From Halalkalibacter hemicellulosilyticusJCM 9152 (GTDB lineage Bacteria; Bacillota; Bacilli; Bacillales; Bacillaceae_D), in contig NZ_BAUU01000033.1 in the NCBI RefSeq assembly GCF_000513115.1, positions 1 to 44,489 of the forward strand: 44,489 bases of DNA, in the 5' to 3' direction. This document shows, one piece after another, positions 11,445 to 20,679 of the stretch. Made by a program: the position numbers and the translations under genes. The stretch's first letter is position 1. Each line of letters starts with the position of its first letter. Below the pieces are notes generated by a model, which saw only the letters and a list, made by a program, of their open reading frames with translations, was not told where the DNA came from and did no database searches.

Positions 11445-11819
11445 TTGAGAAGTGAACAGCGGATAAAAAAGAGTCAAGAATTTTCAATTGTATTTAAAAG
11501 TGGTCAATCCGTTGCGAACCGTCAATTTGTCCTCTATACATTACCGAAGGAGGATCAGCTGTTTTTTAGGTTAGGTCTTTCAGTAAGTAAAAAAGTAGGT
11601 AATGCAGTTACACGGAATCGAATTAAACGTTATATACGTGAATGTTTTCGCATGGAGCAGGATCAGATTAAAGGTCGTTTTGACTTTATTGTTATTGCGA
11701 GACAACCGACTGCAGAGATGAGTTTTCATGAAGTTGAGAAAAGTTTAATGCACGTTTTAAGAAAAGCGAAAGTGCTACATAAGTATAACTCATCTAAAAA
11801 GAGTAGTAGGCTCGTTTGA
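11445..11819 (+). CDS. rnpA: Ribonuclease P protein component
   Basis: Protein subunit that assists RNase P RNA in maturing tRNA 5' ends. The 124-residue basic protein carries the family core [14 protein letters not shown], the central [19 protein letters not shown] (RNR motif) and a downstream [11 protein letters not shown] strand. The start is TTG at 11445 with AAGGAGGAC at good spacing; a weak start codon is common for rnpA in Bacillus. It is followed by spoIIIJ after 43 bases. Confidence 0.96.
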   Translation: MRSEQRIKKSQEFSIVFKSGQSVANRQFVLYTLPKEDQLFFRLGLSVSKKVGNAVTRNRIKRYIRECFRMEQDQIKGRFDFIVIARQPTAEMSFHEVEKSLMHVLRKAKVLHKYNSSKKSSRLV

Positions 11820-11862
11820 CGATAGATGGTTTAAATGTTCAGAGAAACAAGGAGGAACTTAC

Positions 11863-12639
11863 GTGATTAAGAAGTTTGGATTGGTTGCGATGATTATAGG
11901 GCTGCTTCTTGTCATGACCGGCTGTTTTAACATCGAAGAACCAATTAATAGTAGTAGTGAAGGGTTTTGGGATTCGTATTTTGTTTATCCGTTATCCTGG
12001 GTCATTCTTTTTGTAGCGGATATTTTTGGAGAGCAATCAGGTCATGGTTGGGCGATTGTCATCGTAACGATTCTTTTACGTATTTTAATTTTGCCATTAA
12101 TGATTAAACAAACGAAAAGCGCAAAAGCGATGCAAGCTGTACAGCCTGAAATGGCCAAGCTTCGAGAGAAATACAGTGCGAAAGACCAAAAGACACAACA
12201 ACAATTACAACAAGAGATGATGAAGCTATTCCAAGAAAAAGGAGTAAATCCTCTTGCGGGTTGTTTGCCACTCTTTATTCAAATGCCGATTTTACTTGCG
12301 TTCTACCATGCGATTATGCGTACGGAGGAAATTGGTGGACACCAGTTTATGTGGTTTGCGTTAGATGCGCCAGATCCATTTTTTATCTTACCTGTTGTAG
12401 CTGGAATTACAACATTTGTTCAACAGAAGATGATGATGGTGACAGATAATCCACAAATGAAAATGCTTCTATATATTATGCCGGTTATGATTTTTGTGTT
12501 TGCGATTTTCTTCCCGACAGCATTAACGTTATACTGGGTAGTAGGGAACCTCTTTATGATAGCACAAACATACTTTATTACTGGTCCGAATGTTGGTAAG
12601 AATAAAACAGCTGAAGCGACAGGAGGTAAAAAGAAGTGA
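11863..12639 (+). CDS. spoIIIJ: Membrane protein insertase YidC1/SpoIIIJ
   Basis: YidC/Oxa1-family insertase; the SpoIIIJ paralog is also needed for sigma-G activity and the feeding-tube complex in sporulating Bacillus (family knowledge). The 258 residues begin with a lipoprotein signal whose lipobox VMTG precedes Cys21. The 60KD_IMP core follows with about five membrane segments and the cytoplasmic loop rich in K/Q (about 85-125). The start is GTG at 11863 with GGAGG upstream. Its stop overlaps the jag start by four bases (GTGA), so the two are translationally coupled. Confidence 0.94.
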   Translation: MIKKFGLVAMIIGLLLVMTGCFNIEEPINSSSEGFWDSYFVYPLSWVILFVADIFGEQSGHGWAIVIVTILLRILILPLMIKQTKSAKAMQAVQPEMAKLREKYSAKDQKTQQQLQQEMMKLFQEKGVNPLAGCLPLFIQMPILLAFYHAIMRTEEIGGHQFMWFALDAPDPFFILPVVAGITTFVQQKMMMVTDNPQMKMLLYIMPVMIFVFAIFFPTALTLYWVVGNLFMIAQTYFITGPNVGKNKTAEATGGKKK

Positions 12640-13280
12640 AACGTGTGACGGTTTCAGGGAAAACGATTGAAGATGCGATTGCAAAGGCGGTAGTTGAATT
12701 ACAAACGACACAAGAGAAAGTAGACTATAACGTTGTGGAACAGCCACAAAAGGGTCTTTTTGGATTGTTTGGTTCAAAACCAGCTGTTGTGGATGTATTT
12801 GTTCTACCTGATCCGGTTGAGAAAGCTCATTCCTTTTTACAGGGCACGTTAGATCACCTAGGTATAGAGGCAACGATTGAGAAGGAAGAAACGGATCGGG
12901 CGTTGTGTTTTAACCTTTCTGCTAATGAAGGGACGGGACGAATTATTGGCAAAAGGGGACAAACATTAGAGTCGCTGGAATTCTTAACGAATCTTGTTGC
13001 AAATCGTGAAGCAGACGTATATACACGGATTGAATTAGACACAGAGAATTATCGGCAAAGACGACGAGAGGTGCTTGAAAATCTAGCTCTTAAGTTGGCG
13101 AAGAAGGCGAAAATGACTCGACAGAAAGTCTCATTAGAGCCGATGAATGCTGCTGAGAGGAAAATGATTCATACAACACTTCAATCCTATGATGGAATTG
13201 AGACAGTCTCTGAAGGGAAAGGGATTAATCGCCACATTGTGATTCTACCGAAAGAAAACAAATTCTCTTCCTCACTCTAA
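12636..13280 (+). CDS. jag: RNA-binding protein Jag/KhpB
   Basis: A 214-residue SpoIIIJ-associated protein. It has an N-terminal Jag_N domain (about 1-50, [18 protein letters not shown]), a KH domain around [17 protein letters not shown], and a C-terminal R3H domain (about 150-210). Homologs bind RNA with KhpA and influence cell division and sporulation. The GTG start overlaps the spoIIIJ stop. Two hairpins follow the stop codon. Confidence 0.93.
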   Translation: MKRVTVSGKTIEDAIAKAVVELQTTQEKVDYNVVEQPQKGLFGLFGSKPAVVDVFVLPDPVEKAHSFLQGTLDHLGIEATIEKEETDRALCFNLSANEGTGRIIGKRGQTLESLEFLTNLVANREADVYTRIELDTENYRQRRREVLENLALKLAKKAKMTRQKVSLEPMNAAERKMIHTTLQSYDGIETVSEGKGINRHIVILPKENKFSSSL

Positions 13281-13303
13281 AAGTGTTGGTTCTATATTAT
13301 GTA

Positions 13304-13335
13304 GAAGGTGACTTAAACCTATTTAAGTCACCTTC
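13304..13335 (+). terminator. 14-bp perfect hairpin after jag
   Basis: GAAGGTGACTTAAA (13304-13317) and TTTAAGTCACCTTC (13322-13335) pair perfectly over CCTA. The tail CTTTCG is only moderately T-rich. It probably ends the rpmH-jag transcript together with the next hairpin. Confidence 0.65.
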
Positions 13336-13344
13336 CTTTCGTGG

Positions 13345-13389
13345 AGGGCACAAAAAAAGTTAAAAACCAAACTTTTTCAGTGCCCTTTT
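13345..13389 (+). terminator. Second hairpin after jag, terminator-like
   Basis: AGGGCAC (13345-13351) pairs with GTGCCCT (13380-13386), with inner AAAAAGTT and AACTTTTT arms, and TTT follows. Related hairpins occur at 1435-1476 and 37259-37293. Confidence 0.65.
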
Positions 13390-13475
13390 CGTGTAAATGG
13401 AGTTCTATAACAAGCATTCAATACAAATTAATGGGGAAAAATAGTACAATGATCATATTGTTGGAGGTGATCGGA

Positions 13476-14852
13476 ATGGAAATGGATACAATTGCAGCGA
13501 TTTCTACAGCTCTTGGTGAAGGGGCGATTGGGATTGTGCGTTTAAGTGGTGAAGATGCGATAGCAATAGCTGATCAAATGTATAGAGGGAAGCAATCGCT
13601 CGAACAAGTGGCTTCCCATACGATCGTATACGGCTTCATTGAAGATCCGCGTACGAAGGAACGAATAGAAGAAGCGATGGTTACGGTAATGCGGGCACCA
13701 AAGACATTCACTTGTGAAGATGTTATCGAAATTAATTGTCATGGCGGAATTATGTCAGTGAACCGTGTTCTCCAGCTTGCGTTAAGACTTGGTGCACGTT
13801 TAGCGGATCCCGGTGAATTTACGAAACGTGCTTTTTTAAATGGGCGGATCGACCTTTCACAAGCAGAAGCTGTGATGGATTTGATTCGTGCCAAAACAGA
13901 CCGCGCCATGGATGTCGCCCTTCATCAAGTCGAAGGAAGATTATCAAAGCATATTCAAGCATTACGGCAAGCGTTACTTGAAACGGTTGCTCATGTGGAA
14001 GTGAATATTGATTATCCTGAATATGATGCTGAAGAGATGACTCATGATTTATTGCGTGAGAAAGCAGATTATGTCAAAAAGGAAATAAATAAATTGTTAG
14101 TCACAGCTTCACAAGGTAAAGTATTAAGAGAAGGAATTTCTACAGCGATTATTGGAAGACCAAACGTAGGAAAATCGTCGTTAATGAATAGTCTTGTGCA
14201 TGATAGCAAGGCAATCGTCACAGATATTCCTGGGACGACAAGAGATGTGATTGAAGAATATGTGAATGTTCGTGGCGTGCCGCTACGGTTAATTGATACA
14301 GCTGGAATTCGAGAAACGGAAGATATTGTTGAACGAATTGGAGTGGAACGATCGCGCCAAGTGTTGAAAGAGGCCGATCTTATTTTACTCGTGTTAAATT
14401 ATGGAGAAGAGCTTTCGAAAGAAGATGTCGCTCTTTTCGAAGCAATTCGTAACATGAATGTGATTGTCATTGTAAATAAGACGGATATTGACCAGAAAAT
14501 AGATCTTACTGAAGTGAAGCAATTGGCCGAAGGGAGACCTGTTTTGACAACATCGCTTCTACATGATAAAGGAATTGATGAGTTAGAAGAAGCGATTGCG
14601 TCTTTGTTTTTTGAAGGGAATATTGATCACGATGATATGACGTATGTATCGAATACTCGTCACATTGCTTTATTAGAGCAAGCGAAGGGAACGATTGAAG
14701 ATGCATTAGGAGCGATTGAGATGGGCGTACCAATTGACCTTGTTCAAATCGATATTACTCGAGCATGGGAGCTATTGGGGGAAATCATCGGTGACAGTGT
14801 ACAGGAAAGTTTAATTGATCAATTATTTGCACAGTTTTGTTTAGGGAAATAA
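13476..14852 (+). CDS. mnmE: tRNA modification GTPase MnmE
   Basis: GTPase that, with MnmG, installs the carboxymethylaminomethyl group on wobble uridine-34 of certain tRNAs. The 458 residues contain the N-terminal folate-binding domain ([19 protein letters not shown]), the helical domain, the inserted G domain ([25 protein letters not shown]) and the C-terminal FCLGK catalytic motif. I start it at the ATG at 13476, eight bases after GGAGG and matching the family N-terminus; an upstream in-frame extension to 13341 lies over the hairpin. mnmG follows 25 bases later. Confidence 0.96.
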   Translation: MEMDTIAAISTALGEGAIGIVRLSGEDAIAIADQMYRGKQSLEQVASHTIVYGFIEDPRTKERIEEAMVTVMRAPKTFTCEDVIEINCHGGIMSVNRVLQLALRLGARLADPGEFTKRAFLNGRIDLSQAEAVMDLIRAKTDRAMDVALHQVEGRLSKHIQALRQALLETVAHVEVNIDYPEYDAEEMTHDLLREKADYVKKEINKLLVTASQGKVLREGISTAIIGRPNVGKSSLMNSLVHDSKAIVTDIPGTTRDVIEEYVNVRGVPLRLIDTAGIRETEDIVERIGVERSRQVLKEADLILLVLNYGEELSKEDVALFEAIRNMNVIVIVNKTDIDQKIDLTEVKQLAEGRPVLTTSLLHDKGIDELEEAIASLFFEGNIDHDDMTYVSNTRHIALLEQAKGTIEDALGAIEMGVPIDLVQIDITRAWELLGEIIGDSVQESLIDQLFAQFCLGK

Positions 14853-14877
14853 ATAATGAAAAAAGGAGGTTCCTACC

Positions 14878-16764
14878 ATGAATTACGAAGCTGGTGAGTT
14901 TGATGTCATTGTTATTGGGGCAGGACATGCTGGTGTTGAAGCAGGATTAGCTGCTGCACGTATGGGAGCTAATACGTTAATGTTAACATTGAATTTAGAT
15001 GCAGTTGCGTATATGCCTTGTAACCCATCAGTCGGTGGCCCGGCAAAAGGAATTGTTGTTCGTGAAATTGATGCACTTGGCGGTGAAATGGCACGAAATA
15101 TTGATAAAACTCATATTCAAATGAGAATGTTAAATACAGGTAAAGGTCCAGCTGTTCGAGCTTTACGTGCGCAGGCGGATAAATTTATGTATCAGCACGA
15201 GATGAAGAAAACGATTGAAGAAACAGAAAATTTACTATTAAGACAAGGTATGGTAGATAAGTTAATCGTTGAAGATGGTGTGTGTCAAGGAGTTGTAACG
15301 AATACTGGGGCCGAATATCGCTCGAAAACGGTCGTTGTGACAACTGGAACTTATTTAAGAGGAAAGATTATTTTAGGTGAATTATCGTATGAGAGTGGTC
15401 CGAATAACATGAAGGCTTCGGTCAAACTGGCTGACCACTTAAAGGAACTCGGATTTGATATTGTCAGATTTAAAACAGGGACTCCACCACGAGTCAATGC
15501 GAGTACGATTGATTATTCACAAACTGAAATTCAACCAGGTGATGAGAAGCCACGGGCATTTTCATTTGAAACGGTTAAATATATTACCGACCAACTTCCT
15601 TGTTGGCTAACGTATACAGGTCAAGAGACACATGAATTAATTACGAATAATTTAAATCGCTCACCAATGTATTCTGGGATGATTGAAGGGACCGGACCTC
15701 GTTATTGTCCATCGATTGAAGATAAAATTGTGCGCTTTAATGATAAGCCGCGTCATCAAATTTTCCTAGAACCAGAAGGGCGTAATACGTCTGAAGTGTA
15801 TGTTCAAGGGTTATCAACGAGTTTACCTGAGGAGGTACAACTACAAATTTTAAAATCGATTCCTGGGTTGCAAAATGTTCGAATGATGCGTCCTGGTTAT
15901 GCGATCGAGTATGATGCCATTGTGCCAACTCAATTATGGCCTACGCTGGAAACGAAACGAATTGAAGGCTTATTTACCGCGGGGCAAATTAACGGGACTT
16001 CTGGCTATGAAGAAGCGGCTGGTCAAGGGTTAATGGCTGGTATTAATGCGGCTCGAAAAGCATTAGGTGAAGAGAGTCTTGTACTTGATCGTTCAGATGC
16101 TTACATTGGTGTTCTAATTGATGATTTAGTAACGAAGGGGACGAATGAGCCGTATCGTTTGCTTACTTCAAGAGCTGAATATCGTCTATTATTGCGTCAT
16201 GATAATGCTGATTTAAGATTGACAGAAATTGGATATAGTATCGGTCTTATTAAAGAAGATCGTTATCAGCGATTTATTGATAAAAAGGAAAACATTAGAC
16301 AAGAAAAGAAACGATTAGACAAAATTATCGTTAAGCCGAATGAGCAAGTAGCAAGTATGTTAGAAGAGGTTGGTTCTGCACCATTACAAGAAGCGGTGAA
16401 AGCAACGATGCTACTAAAGCGACCAGAGGTGACGTATGAACATGTTGCGAAAGTCATTGAAGGTCCTGATGTTGAAGTAGATGAAGATATAGCTGAGCAG
16501 GTTGAAATTCAAGTGAAATATGAAGGTTACATTGAAAAGCAGCTGCAGCAAGTAGAGAGATCCAAAAAAATGGAAAACAAGAAAATTCCAGAAGATCTAG
16601 ATTATTTTTCGATTAATGGTTTAGCGACGGAGGCGAGACAAAAGCTTAGTCAAGTACGACCCCTTTCTGTCGGTCAAGCATCGCGTGTATCTGGAGTAAA
16701 CCCTGCTGATATTTCCATTCTACTTGTTTATTTAGAACAAGGGAGATTAGCTAAGATCAAATAA
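14878..16764 (+). CDS. mnmG: tRNA uridine-5-carboxymethylaminomethyl modification enzyme MnmG
   Basis: FAD enzyme, partner of MnmE in tRNA wobble-uridine modification. The 628 residues start with the dinucleotide fold [18 protein letters not shown], include the conserved [11 protein letters not shown] and [21 protein letters not shown] blocks, and end with the GidA-associated C-terminal domain ([18 protein letters not shown]). AAAGGAGG lies just before the ATG. Confidence 0.97.
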   Translation: MNYEAGEFDVIVIGAGHAGVEAGLAAARMGANTLMLTLNLDAVAYMPCNPSVGGPAKGIVVREIDALGGEMARNIDKTHIQMRMLNTGKGPAVRALRAQADKFMYQHEMKKTIEETENLLLRQGMVDKLIVEDGVCQGVVTNTGAEYRSKTVVVTTGTYLRGKIILGELSYESGPNNMKASVKLADHLKELGFDIVRFKTGTPPRVNASTIDYSQTEIQPGDEKPRAFSFETVKYITDQLPCWLTYTGQETHELITNNLNRSPMYSGMIEGTGPRYCPSIEDKIVRFNDKPRHQIFLEPEGRNTSEVYVQGLSTSLPEEVQLQILKSIPGLQNVRMMRPGYAIEYDAIVPTQLWPTLETKRIEGLFTAGQINGTSGYEEAAGQGLMAGINAARKALGEESLVLDRSDAYIGVLIDDLVTKGTNEPYRLLTSRAEYRLLLRHDNADLRLTEIGYSIGLIKEDRYQRFIDKKENIRQEKKRLDKIIVKPNEQVASMLEEVGSAPLQEAVKATMLLKRPEVTYEHVAKVIEGPDVEVDEDIAEQVEIQVKYEGYIEKQLQQVERSKKMENKKIPEDLDYFSINGLATEARQKLSQVRPLSVGQASRVSGVNPADISILLVYLEQGRLAKIK

Positions 16765-16792
16765 TGTTATAAGAAAAGTGTGGAGATTTGAT

Positions 16793-17506
16793 ATGTTCAA
16801 AGAGACTTTTTCATCACAATTAACCGAACAAGGAATTTCGATATCTGCTCACCAGCTACATCAATTTAATTTGTATTACAAGTTGTTAGTTGAGTGGAAT
16901 GAAAAGATGAACTTAACAGCTATAACCGAAGAGAATGATGTCTATTTAAAGCATTTCTATGATTCGGTTAGTGCAGCGTTTTATTATTCTTTTGAAGATG
17001 AACTACATTTAATTGATGTTGGAGCAGGAGCAGGGTTTCCTAGTATTCCACTTAAGATTCTCTTTCCGCAATTGAATGTTAGTATTGTTGATTCGCTAAA
17101 AAAGCGAATTGGATTTTTAGAGCATCTCGTCTCAACATTAGGCTTGCAACAAGTATCGTTGCACCATGACCGTGCGGAGACGTTCGGTCAGAATAAACGT
17201 TTTCGTGAATCCTTTGATATTGTTACTGCAAGAGCTGTTGCGAGACTTTCTGTTTTATCCGAATTATGCTTACCACTCATAAAAGAAGGTGGAGACTTTC
17301 TAGCGATGAAAGCATCTGGTGGAACAATAGAGCTAAGTGATGCTAAGAAGGGAATTGCGATATTGGGAGGGGAGATTAAAGGGGATTATTCCTTTAATCT
17401 TCCTATAGAGGAAAGTGAACGACATATCATTCATATTACGAAGGTGAAGAAAACGCCTAAGAAGTATCCTCGAAAGCCTGGAACACCAAATAAAACACCG
17501 TTATAA
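16793..17506 (+). CDS. rsmG: 16S rRNA (guanine-527-N7)-methyltransferase RsmG
   Basis: SAM-dependent methyltransferase acting on 16S rRNA G527 (E. coli numbering). The 237 residues include the substrate-side motif [15 protein letters not shown], the SAM loop [19 protein letters not shown] and the catalytic-region motif [15 protein letters not shown]. The start is set at the ATG at 16793, seven bases after GGAG; an in-frame GTG at 16778 lies upstream of that site. The stop codon is followed at once by a parS palindrome. Confidence 0.95.
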   Translation: MFKETFSSQLTEQGISISAHQLHQFNLYYKLLVEWNEKMNLTAITEENDVYLKHFYDSVSAAFYYSFEDELHLIDVGAGAGFPSIPLKILFPQLNVSIVDSLKKRIGFLEHLVSTLGLQQVSLHHDRAETFGQNKRFRESFDIVTARAVARLSVLSELCLPLIKEGGDFLAMKASGGTIELSDAKKGIAILGGEIKGDYSFNLPIEESERHIIHITKVKKTPKKYPRKPGTPNKTPL

Positions 17507-17532
17507 ACAAATGTTTCACGTGAAACATTTGT
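17507..17532. promoter_or_regulatory. parS: parS centromere site (ParB and Soj/Spo0J system)
   Basis: TGTTTCACGTGAAACA at 17512-17527 is a perfect consensus parS and is embedded in a 26-bp perfect palindrome (17507-17532). Spo0J/ParB nucleates here to load SMC and segregate the origin. The longer palindrome could also end the rsmG transcript. Confidence 0.93.
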
Positions 17533-17562
17533 TGTAGAAACAAGTTTGGTACAAGTGAATTA

Positions 17563-17680
17563 GCGGATGGTATCCGCTTCGTGCGTTACACGTTAAATCT
17601 GAAAGAAAGTTACGTTCAGGTCAACTTAAAATTATTGTAACGACTCTGTTCGACGCAATTTAGATAAGACGCTACTGCAT
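17563..17680. repeat. Diverged intergenic repeat, copy A
   Basis: This stretch shares ordered blocks with 20517-20640: GCGGAT, GTTACACG (17585-17592), TTGTAACGACTC (17635-17646) and CTACTGCA against CTGCTGCA. No open frame is shared. The two copies lie on either side of noc-soj-spo0J. Confidence 0.5.
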
Positions 17681-17696
17681 TTTTCATATCTTTTAC

Positions 17697-17725
17697 TTGA
17701 CGCTTGATCGTTTCAAGGATATAAA
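17697..17725 (+). promoter_or_regulatory. Sigma-A promoter of noc
   Basis: TTGACG (17697-17702) and TATAAA (17720-17725) with a 17-bp spacer, about 80 bases upstream of noc. Confidence 0.7.
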
Positions 17726-17808
17726 TGAGGTAGGAAAATAGAAGGAATTATGCGATCAGCGTCGAAATGAGATAAGATGGGTTACAATCAAAAGGTGGTG
17801 TCATGGCG

Positions 17809-18693
17809 ATGAAGCAACCGTTTTCGCGCCTTTTTGGCTTGGGGGATAAGCAAGCTGGAGAAGAGCAGATGGGGAACGAAGAAATAGAAGAGATAAAGGA
17901 ATTGGAACAACACGATTACGAGGAAGTAAGAGAAATTCCTATTAAGGATATTGTCCCGAATCGTTTTCAACCTCGTACTATTTTTGATGAAGAGCGGATC
18001 GCTGAATTAGCGCAAACAATACGGACGCATGGGATTATCCAACCGATTGTTGTACGTGGTTATGATGAAAAATATGAAATTATTGCAGGTGAAAGACGTT
18101 GGCGAGCTGTCACATCGTTAGGGTGGGAAACGATACCTGCACTTGTGAAAGAATTTAACGATTCACAGACAGCTTCCGTTGCTTTAATTGAAAATTTGCA
18201 AAGAGAAGGCTTAACATCGATTGAAGAAGCGATTGCTTACGCAAAATTAATTGAATTACATGGACTGACACAAGAAAGTCTTGCACAACGATTAGGGAAG
18301 GGGCAATCAACGATTGCGAACAAAATCCGTTTGTTACATCTTCCAGAAAAAGTCCAACAAGCGATTATGGAACGGCATATAACAGAAAGACATGCTAGAG
18401 CATTATTAATTTTAAAGAATAATGAATTACAAGAAAAAATATTAGAAGAAGTGCTTGAAAAGCATTTAAATGTCAAGCAAACAGAAGAGCGTGTTCGAGC
18501 TATTTTAGAAAAGCAAAATGGTGAAAAGAAGAAGACACCAAGACGAAAAGCATACTCTAAGGACATGAGGATTGCGATGAATACGATCCGGCAATCGGTG
18601 GATATGGTCGTGAAAAGTGGCCTAACCGTCGATGCAGATGAAGAGGAGCACGAGGACTTCTATCAATTTACGATACGGATTCCGAAAAAATAA
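17809..18693 (+). CDS. noc: Nucleoid occlusion protein Noc
   Basis: ParB-family DNA-binding protein that inhibits Z-ring assembly over the chromosome. The 294 residues open with [12 protein letters not shown], the amphipathic helix that anchors B. subtilis Noc to the membrane. The ParB box follows (GERRWRAV), then the helix-turn-helix (about [23 protein letters not shown]) and a dimerisation tail. The ATG at 17809 aligns with Noc; the ATG at 17803 is closer to the AAAGGTGGTG site and cannot be excluded. Its position between rsmG and soj separates it from Spo0J, which lies after soj. Confidence 0.93.
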   Translation: MKQPFSRLFGLGDKQAGEEQMGNEEIEEIKELEQHDYEEVREIPIKDIVPNRFQPRTIFDEERIAELAQTIRTHGIIQPIVVRGYDEKYEIIAGERRWRAVTSLGWETIPALVKEFNDSQTASVALIENLQREGLTSIEEAIAYAKLIELHGLTQESLAQRLGKGQSTIANKIRLLHLPEKVQQAIMERHITERHARALLILKNNELQEKILEEVLEKHLNVKQTEERVRAILEKQNGEKKKTPRRKAYSKDMRIAMNTIRQSVDMVVKSGLTVDADEEEHEDFYQFTIRIPKK

Positions 18694-18722
18694 TCTATCG
18701 AACGAGATAGATTATTTTTTTC
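18685..18722 (+). terminator. Terminator after noc
   Basis: AATCTATC (18692-18699) pairs with GATAGATT (18706-18713), extended by A/T pairs to 15 bp, and is followed by a run of seven T. Confidence 0.88.
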
Positions 18723-18828
18723 GCGAAATGACAAATTGCTTAAAATGTAAGAAAACTTTATAAAAACGTGAAACAAAAAGTGTGTTAAAATAAAAGACGA
18801 ACTGTAGGATGGAAAGAAGGTGACAGTG

Positions 18829-19602
18829 TTGGGGAAAATCATCTCCATTGCAAATCAAAAAGGTGGTGTCGGTAAGACGACAACCGCTGTAAACTTAAGT
18901 GCATGCTTAGCGCATTTAGGGAAAAAAGTATTGATTGTTGATATAGATCCACAAGGAAATGCGACGAGTGGAATTGGAATAGAAAAAGGCGATATAGATG
19001 AGTGTGTGTATGATGTGTTAGTAGAAGATCTCAATCCGAAAGAGGTTATTTGCTCTTCTGCCATTGAGCGTTTGGATGTCATCCCTTCTACTATTCAACT
19101 GTCAGGGGCTGAAATTGAGCTAGTACCGACCATTTCAAGAGAGGTACGCTTGAAAAGGGCTTTGGCTCCCATTTCTGAAGAGTATGATTTTATCTTTATT
19201 GATTGTCCTCCTTCACTTGGCCTATTGACTATTAATTCACTAACGGCATCAGATTCAGTTTTAATCCCTGTGCAATGTGAGTATTATGCATTAGAAGGAT
19301 TAAGCCAATTATTAAATACAGTTAGGCTTGTACAGAAGCATCTAAATACTGATCTGGCTATTGAAGGTGTATTATTAACAATGTTAGATGCGCGAACGAA
19401 CTTAGGGATACAAGTCATTGAAGAAGTTAAGAAATACTTTAGAGAAAAAGTATTTGAAACGATTATACCGAGGAATGTTCGATTAGGTGAAGCACCGAGT
19501 CATGGGAAGCCGATTATTACATATGATTCGAAATCTCGTGGTGCAGAAGTGTATTTAGACTTAGCGAAGGAAGTGATTGCGAGTGGCGAAAGGGTTAGGT
19601 AA
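18829..19602 (+). CDS. soj: Chromosome partitioning ATPase ParA/Soj
   Basis: Deviant-Walker ATPase; in B. subtilis it regulates DnaA and works with Spo0J in origin segregation. The 257 residues carry NQKGGVGKTTT (9-19), the DxxP motif IDIDPQGNATSG and DCPPSLG. I choose the TTG at 18829, since (M)GKIISIANQKGG aligns with Soj and AGAAGG lies eight bases upstream; GTG codons at 18820 and 18826 are also in frame. Its 3' end overlaps spo0J by 20 bases, so the pair is coupled. Confidence 0.95.
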   Translation: MGKIISIANQKGGVGKTTTAVNLSACLAHLGKKVLIVDIDPQGNATSGIGIEKGDIDECVYDVLVEDLNPKEVICSSAIERLDVIPSTIQLSGAEIELVPTISREVRLKRALAPISEEYDFIFIDCPPSLGLLTINSLTASDSVLIPVQCEYYALEGLSQLLNTVRLVQKHLNTDLAIEGVLLTMLDARTNLGIQVIEEVKKYFREKVFETIIPRNVRLGEAPSHGKPIITYDSKSRGAEVYLDLAKEVIASGERVR

Positions 19603-20434
19603 AGGACTACAGGCGTTTTTTCCCGATCATTCAGAGGAAATAGATGAGAAAGTAGAGCAAGTTTCACTTTCAGATTTAAGAGCCAATCCGTATCAACCGC
19701 GTAAATCATTTTCAGATGAGGCTATTTCTGAATTAGCCGATTCGATTCGAGAGCATGGGATTTTGCAGCCAATCATTGCTAGGAAATCTATTAAAGGCTA
19801 CGAAATAGTCGTAGGAGAAAGAAGGTTTCGAGCAGCGAAGGAAGCTGGCTTGAAAGAAGTACCTGTTGTTGTAAAAGAGCTTGATGAACAAAAAATGATG
19901 GAGCTCGCATTAATTGAGAATTTACAACGTGAAGACCTAAATCCAATTGAAGAAGCATTGGCTTATGAAAAGCTTATGAAGCATTTGAATGTGACACAGG
20001 ATCAGCTTTCTCAGAGAGTAGGGAAAAGTAGACCGCATATTGCTAATCATCTAAGACTGTTGCAATTACCAAACGTTGTTCAACAATTCATTTCAGATGG
20101 CAAGCTGTCGATGGGGCATGGCCGAGCTTTATTAGGCTTAAAAGATAAGAAAAAGTTATCTCCTTTACTTGAGAAAGTATTACAAGAAAAATTAAGCGTT
20201 CGTGAAGTGGAGTCACTCGTCAATGAAATGAATTCGTATGTTCCACGTGAAACAAAAAAGAAAAAAGTATCACTCCCTCCTATTTTGCTAGAGAAACAGG
20301 AAGTGTTACAAGCACGATTAGGAACGTCTGTCATGATTAAGCCAGGAAAGAAAAAAGGTAAAATTGAAATTGATTATTTTTCTGACGATGACTTAGAGCG
20401 TATTATTCAATTATTAGAATCGAATCATGCATAA
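19583..20434 (+). CDS. spo0J: ParB-family centromere-binding CTPase Spo0J
   Basis: Binds parS and, as a CTP-dependent clamp, spreads and loads SMC. The 283 residues have the N-terminal AKGLGKGLQAFF, the PYQPRKSF and GERRFRAAK (CTP/ParB) motifs, a helix-turn-helix (KSRPHIANHLRLLQLP), GHGRALLGL and a C-terminal dimer domain ending in KKGKIEIDYFSDDDLERI. The GTG at 19583 matches the family start (VAKGLGKG) and follows the GGAAG core by nine bases; a TTG at 19577 is too close to it. The gene contains its own parS at 20239. Confidence 0.95.
   Translation: MAKGLGKGLQAFFPDHSEEIDEKVEQVSLSDLRANPYQPRKSFSDEAISELADSIREHGILQPIIARKSIKGYEIVVGERRFRAAKEAGLKEVPVVVKELDEQKMMELALIENLQREDLNPIEEALAYEKLMKHLNVTQDQLSQRVGKSRPHIANHLRLLQLPNVVQQFISDGKLSMGHGRALLGLKDKKKLSPLLEKVLQEKLSVREVESLVNEMNSYVPRETKKKKVSLPPILLEKQEVLQARLGTSVMIKPGKKKGKIEIDYFSDDDLERIIQLLESNHA
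20239..20254. promoter_or_regulatory. parS: parS site inside spo0J
   Basis: TGTTCCACGTGAAACA lies within the spo0J reading frame (codons for VPRETK). The same 16-mer and place are known for the intragenic parS of B. subtilis spo0J, so both protein and site are under selection. Confidence 0.93.
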
Positions 20435-20455
20435 TATTAATAGAATATTCCTTTG

Positions 20456-20490
20456 GTCGTTTGGTGGAACTTCATCGAACGGCTTTTTTC
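20456..20490 (+). terminator. Terminator after spo0J
   Basis: GTCGTTTG (20456-20463) pairs with CGAACGGC (20476-20483), including two G-T pairs, followed by six T. Confidence 0.75.
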
Positions 20491-20516
20491 TTAAACGTTA
20501 ATCAAGTAGGAAGAAG

Positions 20517-20640
20517 GCGGATTCGCAGGTGCCGTCGGCCTCGTTTGTTACACGCTTTATGAAAGAACGCATTTTCATAAACGCTCAACCCTTTGTAACG
20601 ACTCGGTATGACGGAAAAAAACTGCTGCACAGCTTTTCTT
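20517..20640. repeat. Diverged intergenic repeat, copy B
   Basis: Contains GTTACACG (20547-20554), TTGTAACGACTC (20593-20604) and CTGCTGCA (20622-20629) in the same order as copy A at 17563-17680. It lies between spo0J and the desulfurase-like gene. Confidence 0.5.
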
Positions 20641-20679
20641 AGGAATATAGGAACAACCATAGTAGAAAGGGTGAACGAA

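Noticed and set aside
13341-13475. N-terminal extension of mnmE
   Set aside because: It covers a terminator hairpin and is absent from the family; the ATG at 13476 has the proper Shine-Dalgarno sequence.
18755-18780. Possible third parS (ACGTGAAACA) between noc and soj
   Set aside because: Only one half-site is present; the other half has about six mismatches.
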